A stretch of 13,247 bases of DNA from Deltaproteobacteria bacterium (GTDB taxonomy: Bacteria; Myxococcota_A; UBA796; GCA-2862545): the NCBI GenBank assembly GCA_019307545.1, contig JAFDJI010000038.1, positions 1 through 13,247 on the forward strand, in the 5' to 3' direction. The position numbers and the translations under genes were made by a program. The notes below the pieces were generated by a model, which was given only the letters and a program-made list of their open reading frames with translations, ran no database searches and was not told the origin of the DNA. Of this stretch, positions 6,331 to 12,371 are shown in pieces (position 1 is the first letter of the stretch; each line of letters begins with the position of its first letter).

Positions 6331-8838
6331 TCACCTGTCTGGCTCCACCAGCACCTCCACCGCTTCCGCGGCGAGCGCGCGGCCGACCTCGTCGCGGACC
6401 GCCTCCAGCGTCACCTCCCCCAGGGCGGCTCGGAATGCCTCCAGGCCCCAGGGGATACCCAACCGTTCCGCGAGCGCCACCTCGTTTGCGCGGCCCGCCA
6501 CCCGTTGGAGGTTCATCGCGGCCCCGCCGATCAACATGCGGCGGCAGCGCTCGAACTCCTCCTCGGTGGGGGGTTCGGCGGTGAGGCGTTCCAACTCCTC
6601 CCGCAGCGCCCGGCGCGCTTCCCGCACCCGCTTGGGTTCCGTCGCCAGGCCTGCTACCAGGACGCCACCGTCCCAGCCGTTCATCGAGCGGGCCCAGACG
6701 CTGTATGCCAGCCCACGGTCCTCGCGAAGGGATAGGAACAACCGACCTCCCTGGCTACCCAGGATCGCGGCCGCCACCAGGAGCGGCAGACGCGCAGGGT
6801 CTGCCACCGACACGCCCCGCACCCCACGCAACACCCAGGACTGTTCCCTCCCAGCCCGGCGTCGGATGACCCCCCGACCCGGCGCCTGGGGAGCGCCACG
6901 GTCGCCGAGGGCGAAGGGTCCCGGTGGCAAGGCCTCGAGCCACGGCTGGATGGCCTCCCGCACCCCATCGGGGTCCACGCCGCCGCTCACCGCGACCACC
7001 ATGTTGTCTCCGGTGATCAGGCCCTGATGCCACCGGCGCAGGGTTTTCCGGCCGACGTACTGCAACGAGGCCTCGGTCCCGGTGGGCGGCAGGCGCCAGG
7101 GGTGAGCCGGCCAGAGCCGGGACCAGAGTAGCTCGCTTGCGAGCTGCCCCGGGCGGTCGTTGCGGGTGCGCACCTCCTCCACCAGTTCGTCCCGGATCCG
7201 GTCCACTTCATTGGCGTCGAAGCGGGGCGCGGTCAGTGCCTTGCCCACCAGGGCCAGGCCCTCGGTGATGTGCTCGGCCGGGAAGGTGGCGGCCAACCCG
7301 AGCGTGTTTCGGCCGGCGCTGCCTTCGAGGATGCCCGCGATGCGGTCCACCGCCTCGGCGAATTTGTGGGCGGGCAGGTCATCCGCGCCGGCCGAGACCG
7401 CACGGGCCCACATGATGTGAAGTCCGGCTCGGCGTGCGTCCACGGCGAGGCCACCCCCGAGGCCCGCGACGCGCAGCGCAGCCACCGGGGTGTCGTCGGG
7501 AAGCACCCAAAGGGTGGCGCCGTTGGCGAACACGGTGCGGATCGGCTGGAAGGAGGGGACGAGGGGAGCAGAGTGAACCCGTCGGTCGAGAACGCACTGC
7601 TCCAACTCGGGGCGGGGCAGGTGGCGGTCCAGCGCCACCACGATGCATCGATCCGGGGACAACCAGGTGCGGGCGACGTGTCGCACCTGCTGGGTGGTGA
7701 CGGCAGCGATTGAAGCGCGGTAGGCCTCCCGCGCGTCCGGATCTCCCATCTTCGCCGTGTACCAGGCAGCGTCGTGTGCGATGCCGTCCACCGTCTCCGC
7801 GCCGAACAGGAAGTCGGCCAGGCAGGCGTCTCGCGCTCTGGAGACCTGGGCGCCGTCGAGGCCCCGCAGGGCTACGGTGGTCGCCTCTTCCAGGGCCGCG
7901 GTGATCGCGGCTGCGGTCTGCCCCTCCCGCGGGAGGAACCCGAGTGCCAGATCACCTCCGGCTGTGCGCGCGGACAGGGACGTACCGATTTCCGAGGCGA
8001 GCCCGTCCCGGATCTGGAGTCGCATCGGGAACACCGCGGCCACGCCGTCCCCCAGAGCCGCGCTGAGGATGTCGAGGGCCGGGATGTCGGGGTGTCCGAG
8101 GGGTGGGGTGGGCCAGGCGATCTCCACTGCGGTGCTCTCGAAGGCGCCCGCGACGCGGTGGACAGTCGGAGCACCCTGCGGTGCGGGGGGGATGACCCGG
8201 TCACCAGCACCGGGCTCCCAGTCGCCCAGCAGGTCTTGGACCGCGGACTCGACCCGGGCCGGCTCCACGGCACCGGCGACCGACACGATCAGACGCTCCG
8301 GGTGGTAGCAGCGCTTCCAGAACCGGTGCAGCCTGGTGCGGGTCAGGGCTCGGATGGATCGGAGCGTGCCGAGGATCGGTCGCCCGTAGGCATGACCGGG
8401 GTACACCCGCGCCAGGGTGGCCTCGGCTACCACCGATTCCGGCTCGTCGAGGTAGCTACGGATCTCCTCCAAGACGACCTGCTTCTCCCGCACGAACTCG
8501 GCGGGGTCGAGCAGGTTGTTTCGCATCATGTCCACCAACACGTCGAGGGCCTGGGCCCAGGCGGAGGCCTCCACGGTGGCGTACAGCACCGTCTGCTCGT
8601 TGCTGGTGTAGGCGTTCAGGTCGCCACCCAGCCCTTCGATCTCCGCGGCCGCCACCCCGAGCCCGCGCCGTGCAGTCCCCTTGAACAGCATGTGCTCCAG
8701 GTAGTGCGCGGCGCCCTCTTCCCCCGGCTGCTCATCCACCGACCCGGTCTCCATCCATAGGTAGATAGCCGCGAGCGGCGCCGCCGATGTGGGTCGGACG
8801 AGCAGGCGAATTCCGTTGTCGAGCCGGACCCGATGCAT
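6331..8838 (-). CDS. M16 family zinc metallopeptidase, full-length (two-half) form
   Basis: 835 residues from ATG 8838. The N-terminal half has the inverted zinc motif HxxEH as HYLEH (45-49), followed by MLFKGT, with GGDLNAYTSNEQT after it (71-83). A glutamate cluster, EKQVVLEEI (118-126), should include the third zinc ligand about 76 residues past the second histidine. The second half begins near residue 430, lacks HxxEH, and has the typical C-half signature SLREDRGLAYSVWA with later helical segments. This fused catalytic plus non-catalytic arrangement is the clam-shell form of pitrilysin/mitochondrial-processing-peptidase relatives; many bacteria carry the halves as two genes. No signal peptide is visible, since the protein opens MHRVRLDNGIRLLVRP, so it is probably cytoplasmic unless exported another way. 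The start overlaps the upstream TPR gene's stop as TGATG, implying reinitiation. The open frame also extends upstream of 8838, but that is a shadow of the TPR gene. Substrate unknown. Confidence 0.92.
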   Translation of the reverse strand: MHRVRLDNGIRLLVRPTSAAPLAAIYLWMETGSVDEQPGEEGAAHYLEHMLFKGTARRGLGVAAAEIEGLGGDLNAYTSNEQTVLYATVEASAWAQALDVLVDMMRNNLLDPAEFVREKQVVLEEIRSYLDEPESVVAEATLARVYPGHAYGRPILGTLRSIRALTRTRLHRFWKRCYHPERLIVSVAGAVEPARVESAVQDLLGDWEPGAGDRVIPPAPQGAPTVHRVAGAFESTAVEIAWPTPPLGHPDIPALDILSAALGDGVAAVFPMRLQIRDGLASEIGTSLSARTAGGDLALGFLPREGQTAAAITAALEEATTVALRGLDGAQVSRARDACLADFLFGAETVDGIAHDAAWYTAKMGDPDAREAYRASIAAVTTQQVRHVARTWLSPDRCIVVALDRHLPRPELEQCVLDRRVHSAPLVPSFQPIRTVFANGATLWVLPDDTPVAALRVAGLGGGLAVDARRAGLHIMWARAVSAGADDLPAHKFAEAVDRIAGILEGSAGRNTLGLAATFPAEHITEGLALVGKALTAPRFDANEVDRIRDELVEEVRTRNDRPGQLASELLWSRLWPAHPWRLPPTGTEASLQYVGRKTLRRWHQGLITGDNMVVAVSGGVDPDGVREAIQPWLEALPPGPFALGDRGAPQAPGRGVIRRRAGREQSWVLRGVRGVSVADPARLPLLVAAAILGSQGGRLFLSLREDRGLAYSVWARSMNGWDGGVLVAGLATEPKRVREARRALREELERLTAEPPTEEEFERCRRMLIGGAAMNLQRVAGRANEVALAERLGIPWGLEAFRAALGEVTLEAVRDEVGRALAAEAVEVLVEPDR

Positions 8839-10307
8839 CAACGCGGCTGGTCCTCCGGGCAATCCGAGCGCGCCTCGACCCTGTAGTAGCCGATTTCGTC
8901 CGCCCAGTACTCGCCTTCGAAGGGCCAGGAGCGCTCCCCCTTGCGCTTCCGCAGCGCCCGGAGCCGTCCGATCCGGTCGCCGAACTCGAGCTGTCCCGTC
9001 GCGGCGGCTCGGGTGTACAGGTCCGTCTCGAACTGGAGGATGTCGAGCTTCACGAGCTGGATCCCCTCCAGGAACTCGGCGAGCTCGGTGCGTGCTTCCG
9101 CGGCGCGGTCGAGCACCCGCTGCCCCTCCTCCAGGGAGAGCGAGTCGCGCCGCTCGGCGAGCAGGGGCACGGCGCGGGCCGACCACGGCGTCCCCAGTTT
9201 CCCGGACACCTGGACTTCCCGTTGCGCCTCCGCGACCGCCGACCGGGCGTCCGAGAAGCGCTCCTCCCAGCGGAACCGGGCCAGGACGGCCGGGGGAAGC
9301 CGGGGAGTGCCGCCGGTCATCCAGGCCACCGCTTCTTCCCATGCCTCTTCCGGACGCATGCCGAGGTTCGCCTGAAGCTGCTCCTGGATCGGGGTGTACT
9401 TGGCGATGAAGGCGTCGATCCCCCGGCTGGCGTCCCCGAACTTGCACATCATGAACAGGGCATAGATGCGCAGCAGGTCGGCCTCCGCCCAGTACCAGTC
9501 CGAGAAGAACGGGTTGTCGAGGGAGGTGAGGGCAGCGTATGCGCCGGCGTGGTCCTCGATGCGGAAGTGGCCCCACGCGCGCTCGAACACCGCCTCCTGC
9601 CAGGACAGGCTCTCCCGTGGCACCGAGCCGAAGTACTCGATGGCCTTGAGGAAGTTGTCCGCCGCGAAGTAGGCGCGGCCGGTGTTCAGCACCACCATCG
9701 CGTGGAAGTCGGGGTCCTCCCCGGGATCCGCGGCTTCGGACGTCAGCAGCGCGGCCAGCGCATCGCCGGTGTTGCCGAGGTTGCTGTGTGCGATCCCCCT
9801 CAGGTTCTGGACCCGTGCGTACCAGGGAGAGCTGGTGGAGACCCCCTGCAGGAGTCCCAGTGCCCCCTCGAAGTCCCTGGTGCGGATGCGGTGGCGAGCG
9901 CCCAGCATCGCCGCGCGAGTGCGCAGCGGCGGGACAAGGGAGTCGGGGAGATCGGCGAGAGAGGGCTCGAGGATCGCCTCGTCACCCACCTGCGCCGCAA
10001 GATCGATGGCCTGGTCGAGGCGAGGTCCGAGCGCCTCCACGTCGCGTTGTGCAGCGCGCGCATACGCGAGCAGGGCGGCGTAGGGGAGGTCGTTCTCCGC
10101 GAACAGGTCGCCCATGCGAGCCCAGGCTGCCGGGTGCTCCGCCGACCGCTCGGGGTCGTCCAGGATCGCGAGCAGGGTGGCGCCAGCGCCGTGGTAGTCC
10201 CGGGCGGCGATCGCCAGGTCGACCTCGCGCCAGGTCGCTTCGTCTGCGCGGGCGGCGGTTGCGACCAAAGTGAGCCCGAGGAGGACCGCGCACCAGGTCC
10301 GCCTCAC
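8838..10307 (-). CDS. Exported TPR-repeat protein, myxobacterial type
   Basis: 489 residues starting at GTG 10307. The start is preceded by a purine-rich site (10310-10318, GGGGGGAAG) and overlaps the beta-barrel gene stop as GTGA. A longer open frame upstream is a shadow of the beta-barrel gene. Residues 1-21 look like a signal peptide (MRRTWCAVLLGL, hydrophobic core, ARA then D), so the protein is probably periplasmic. The rest is helical with TPR-like pairs, for example 60-88, 135-155, 163-188, 201-228 and 238-262. A block at about 264-304 (DNPFFSDWYWAEADLLRIYAL) is a pattern I associate with TPR proteins of Myxococcota. A charged, probable coiled-coil stretch covers 340-435. The C-terminus ends WPFEGEYWADEIGYY and a lone late cysteine (483). 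Inference: a scaffold working with the adjacent outer-membrane barrel. Gliding proteins of Myxococcus pair OMPs with a TPR protein (GltA/GltB with GltC), but relationship to those is only a suggestion. No enzymatic motif was seen. Confidence 0.87.
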   Translation of the reverse strand: MRRTWCAVLLGLTLVATAARADEATWREVDLAIAARDYHGAGATLLAILDDPERSAEHPAAWARMGDLFAENDLPYAALLAYARAAQRDVEALGPRLDQAIDLAAQVGDEAILEPSLADLPDSLVPPLRTRAAMLGARHRIRTRDFEGALGLLQGVSTSSPWYARVQNLRGIAHSNLGNTGDALAALLTSEAADPGEDPDFHAMVVLNTGRAYFAADNFLKAIEYFGSVPRESLSWQEAVFERAWGHFRIEDHAGAYAALTSLDNPFFSDWYWAEADLLRIYALFMMCKFGDASRGIDAFIAKYTPIQEQLQANLGMRPEEAWEEAVAWMTGGTPRLPPAVLARFRWEERFSDARSAVAEAQREVQVSGKLGTPWSARAVPLLAERRDSLSLEEGQRVLDRAAEARTELAEFLEGIQLVKLDILQFETDLYTRAAATGQLEFGDRIGRLRALRKRKGERSWPFEGEYWADEIGYYRVEARSDCPEDQPR

Positions 10308-10969
10308 TGCTTCCCCCCGGTGAGGGTGGTGAGTCCCACCAGCACCATGGCGTTCTGGTTGAGGCCGAAGCTGCTGGTCAGGCGGCGCCGCTGCAGGAGC
10401 AGGTCGTCCCTGAGCTCCACCCGCAGGGTGGTGAAGTCCCCGAGGAAGATGCGCGTGCCCACCGCCGCGGAAAGGGTGGGGGAGAGCGGGCTTCCTCCTT
10501 CCGGAATCATGGATTGCTCGAAGGTGATGCCCGCGCGCGCGTTGGCGAAGACGTCGAAGTGCATGATGCGCGCGCCGTTGAGGTTCATCTTGGCGTAGAT
10601 CGGCGCCCATCCCACTCCCGCGAGGGCCGAACCCAGGTACCGGAAGGCATAGGGAGCTACGCCGTGCTGGGTCTCCAACTCTCGGTAGGCGTGGGACTTG
10701 AATCCGTAGCCGACGCCGACCACGGCACCCAGAGAGAAATCCTCGGTGCGATGGAGGTCCAGGGACACCTGAACGGTGGGCGTCAGCGTGTAGACGTCCC
10801 AGGGCATGACCCCGGCGTAGAGGCCGAATTCGGTGCGCCCGGCCTTGGGGTAGAGGAGCTTCTGGACCACGACGATGTCCGACTCCTTGATCACCCCGAT
10901 GTCGACCGGGTCCTGGGCCCAGGCCCGCCCGGCGACGATGGTGAACAGGAACAGGAAACCCAGCCGCAT
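10304..10969 (-). CDS. Outer-membrane beta-barrel protein (myxobacterial OMP type)
   Basis: 221 residues from ATG 10969. This start was chosen over a TTG at 10987 because GAGG lies seven bases before the ATG. Residues 1-18 are a signal peptide with a clean AWA-Q cleavage site. The mature part opens DPVDIGVIKESDIVVVQKLL and then alternates short amphipathic strands with turns: TEFGLYAGVMPWD, TPTVQVSLDLHR, FSLGAVVGVGYGF, YRYLGSALAGVGW-like segments, FDVFANARAGITF, LSAAVGTRIFLGDF, TLRVELRDDLLL and NAMVLVGLTTL. This is the pattern of a small barrel of about eight strands. I recognise the opening and overall shape as the outer membrane beta-barrel domain family found mainly in myxobacteria. The usual terminal aromatic residue of many barrels is absent, since it ends TGGKQ. 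Role unknown. Its stop overlaps the start of the TPR gene, so the two are likely made together and may form one envelope complex. Confidence 0.87.
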   Translation of the reverse strand: MRLGFLFLFTIVAGRAWAQDPVDIGVIKESDIVVVQKLLYPKAGRTEFGLYAGVMPWDVYTLTPTVQVSLDLHRTEDFSLGAVVGVGYGFKSHAYRELETQHGVAPYAFRYLGSALAGVGWAPIYAKMNLNGARIMHFDVFANARAGITFEQSMIPEGGSPLSPTLSAAVGTRIFLGDFTTLRVELRDDLLLQRRRLTSSFGLNQNAMVLVGLTTLTGGKQ

Positions 10970-10976
10970 TGCCAAT

Positions 10977-10980
10977 CCTC
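10977..10980 (-). promoter_or_regulatory. Ribosome binding site deciding the beta-barrel protein start
   Basis: GAGG on the minus strand, seven bases before ATG 10969. It lies inside the possible six-residue extension from TTG 10987, so the shorter form with a normal signal peptide is preferred. Confidence 0.7.
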
Positions 10981-10987
10981 GTGCCAA

Positions 10988-11021
10988 GCGGGGGTTTGTA
11001 CCACGGCGCGCGACCCCCCGC
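10988..11021. other. Imperfect GC hairpin between the VWA and beta-barrel genes
   Basis: GCGGGGGT (10988-10995) can pair with ACCCCCCGC (11013-11021) with one bulged C across a 17-base loop. It lies in the 57-base gap after the VWA stop. There is no T-tract, so it could be a weak or Rho-independent-like terminator, a stabiliser of the processed mRNA end, or chance in GC-rich DNA. Confidence 0.35.
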
Positions 11022-11026
11022 CCTCG

Positions 11027-12145
11027 TCAGAAGGGGAGGTCCCGGGGCATTCCCGAGATCGGCAGGTAGTAGATCCGCACCTTCGCGTTGTAGTCGGGCA
11101 CCGCGGTGCCGTGGAACCGGACCGCGTTGTCGTCGGCGTCATAGGACCAGCCGTCGGTGAAGCCGCCCTGGCCATCCCCAGCCGCGCGGTCTACCTCCTT
11201 GCCGTCGACGAACACCAGGATGGTCTCCGGGTCTGGCACCGCTTGGAGGGGGAAGGACTCCAGCAGCCGGTTGACGAGTTCCCCGATCTCCTGGAGGGCC
11301 GCCGCGAAGTCGGTCACAGCGCAGTCCTGGTCCTCCTCGGCGATGTTCACCCAGATCCCGTCGGTCTCGTCCACGAAGTACCGGTAGCGGTCCGCGGTCC
11401 AGTCCGGAACCGGGGTCTCGAAGTTGCAGATACCCGCCTGGGGCCCGATCACCGCCCAGGCCATCCGCTGTCCGAACAGGCGGTACAGGCGGTCGTACTC
11501 GTCGGGGAAGTCGTCGCCGTCGCCATCCTTGCGGCGTGACACGTCCCCCTCGTCCGAGACGATCACGGGGACGAAGGCGCTGTTGCGGCGGAGCAGCCCG
11601 TCGTTGGAGAGGATGTCCTCCTCGGTGAACTGGTTGACCTCCTCGAAGCATGGCTCGGGGGGTTCCGGAGCCGCGCGGCACATGGCCATGAATACGGCTT
11701 CGAGTCCCTCCTCGTTCCCCGATCCCCCGATCTGGTTCGCCTCGTCCGTGGCCTCCTGGAAGGCCTCCACCACGTCGGGCTCACCGAACTCGATCACCGG
11801 GTTGGAGCCAAACAGACCGCCATAGGTGGCGCCGGCGTCCGTCGAGGTGACCCCGATGTGGAAGTCGATGAAGGTGGTCCGGCGCGAGGCGAATTCGATG
11901 TAGTTGTCCACCGCGTCCACCAGCCCATCGGAGGTGGCGGTCCCCTGCTCGGCGGCCAACTCGGAGATGAACACCTCGAAGTTGTCTCCGAGGGCTTCGT
12001 TCTCCTCCACCATGGACCCGGAGTTGTCCACGACGAAAAGGACGTCGGCGTCGTTGGTGAAGGCCTCCTGTTGGAAGCCCGTGACGCGGAACAGGTCGTA
12101 CTGGTTGCACCCGAGGAGCAGCGGTACCAGCAAGAGCGAGCGCAT
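11027..12145 (-). CDS. VWA-domain lipoprotein
   Basis: 372 residues. The start ATG 12145 has GGAG six bases upstream. The N-terminus MRSLLLVPLLLGC carries a lipobox (LLLGC, 9-13), with C13 as the lipidated residue. The +2 residue is N, not D, so outer-membrane sorting is likely. A von Willebrand A domain begins at about 33: ADVLFVVDNSGSM (33-45) gives the MIDAS D-x-S-x-S as D40, S42 and S44. Later blocks are FHIGVTSTDAG (95-105), GSGNEEGLEAV (141-151) and FVPVIVSDEGDVS (191-203), the last supplying the usual acidic MIDAS residue. An acidic Asp/Gly loop follows at about 207-217. The C-terminal part, PETILVFVDGKEV to the end, looks like a small beta domain (WSYDADDNAVRFHG). This layout is common for surface lipoproteins of myxobacteria, where VWA domains bind ligands or partners through a divalent metal. 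Ligand unknown. It is the first gene of the minus-strand series and is divergent from the EGF-repeat gene. Confidence 0.9.
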   Translation of the reverse strand: MRSLLLVPLLLGCNQYDLFRVTGFQQEAFTNDADVLFVVDNSGSMVEENEALGDNFEVFISELAAEQGTATSDGLVDAVDNYIEFASRRTTFIDFHIGVTSTDAGATYGGLFGSNPVIEFGEPDVVEAFQEATDEANQIGGSGNEEGLEAVFMAMCRAAPEPPEPCFEEVNQFTEEDILSNDGLLRRNSAFVPVIVSDEGDVSRRKDGDGDDFPDEYDRLYRLFGQRMAWAVIGPQAGICNFETPVPDWTADRYRYFVDETDGIWVNIAEEDQDCAVTDFAAALQEIGELVNRLLESFPLQAVPDPETILVFVDGKEVDRAAGDGQGGFTDGWSYDADDNAVRFHGTAVPDYNAKVRIYYLPISGMPRDLPF

Positions 12146-12151
12146 TCACTT

Positions 12152-12155
12152 CTCC
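12152..12155 (-). promoter_or_regulatory. Ribosome binding site of the VWA lipoprotein gene
   Basis: GGAG on the minus strand, six bases before ATG 12145. It supports a start that leaves a correct-length lipoprotein signal. Confidence 0.75.
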
Positions 12156-12189
12156 AGAATGGACAACCTATCCGAAGGGCGAGAGTGAC

Positions 12190-12321
12190 GCCGGGCTTCT
12201 CGGCGGCGGCGTTCCTCCCTCCTCGCCGCCTACGGCGTTCCCCTTGCGCCGCTGCGCGGCGCAGGGGACCCCTTGCCTCGAAGCGGCGCGTACGGGTGGA
12301 GTGCCGCCGCCGGCGCCCGGC
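12190..12321. repeat. Nested inverted-repeat (REP/cruciform-like) element
   Basis: Outer arms GCCGGGC (12190-12196) and GCCCGGC (12315-12321) pair perfectly. Just inside, GGCGGCGGC (12202-12210) pairs with GCCGCCGCC (12303-12311). A small hairpin, CGCCG-ccta-CGGCG (12224-12237), and the strong central hairpin (12240-12267) sit within. The octamer CCCCTTGC occurs twice (12240-12247 and 12269-12276). This nested arrangement between divergent genes resembles REP/BIME-type or miniature mobile palindromes. GC-rich DNA makes short arms cheap, so the outer arms are less certain than the centre. Confidence 0.55.
12240..12267. other. Strong GC-rich hairpin (12-bp stem, one bulge, 3-base loop)
   Basis: CCCC (12240-12243), a bulged T (12244) and TGCGCCGC (12245-12252) pair with GCGGCGCA (12256-12263) and GGGG (12264-12267) around the loop TGC. 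All 12 pairs match. No T-run follows on either strand, and no gene ends here, so a terminator is unlikely. A regulatory fold or part of a repetitive palindrome fits better. Confidence 0.75.
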
Positions 12322-12359
12322 TTCGCATCGCCGCCGACGGGTGGGGGTATTGTGCGTGC

Positions 12360-12364
12360 GGAGG
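12360..12364 (+). promoter_or_regulatory. Ribosome binding site of the EGF-repeat gene
   Basis: GGAGG with a seven-base spacer to ATG 12372. It fixes this start in preference to downstream in-frame ATGs such as residue M13. Confidence 0.8.
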
Positions 12365-12371
12365 TGGTGGG

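Larger units (their letters stand above)
12146..12371. promoter_or_regulatory. Divergent intergenic region between the VWA and EGF-repeat genes
   Basis: This 226-base space must hold start signals for at least the two divergent genes. The only clear signals are the ribosome sites at each end and the palindromic element in the middle (12190-12321). TATTGT at 12348-12353 resembles a -10 box for the plus-strand gene, but I found no matching -35, so no promoter is claimed. The 44 bases next to the VWA gene show nothing firm. Confidence 0.55.

Noticed and set aside
8839..9576. Apparent N-terminal extension of the M16 peptidase
   Set aside because: It is a shadow of the TPR gene. The peptidase opens normally at ATG 8838 with the usual spacing to HxxEH.
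8787..10598. Plus-strand open frame of 603 codons
   Set aside because: It is antisense to the TPR and barrel genes, which have signal peptides, proper starts and overlaps. The translated product shows no domain.
10308..10610. Apparent N-terminal extension of the TPR protein
   Set aside because: It is a shadow of the beta-barrel gene. A proper signal peptide begins at GTG 10307.
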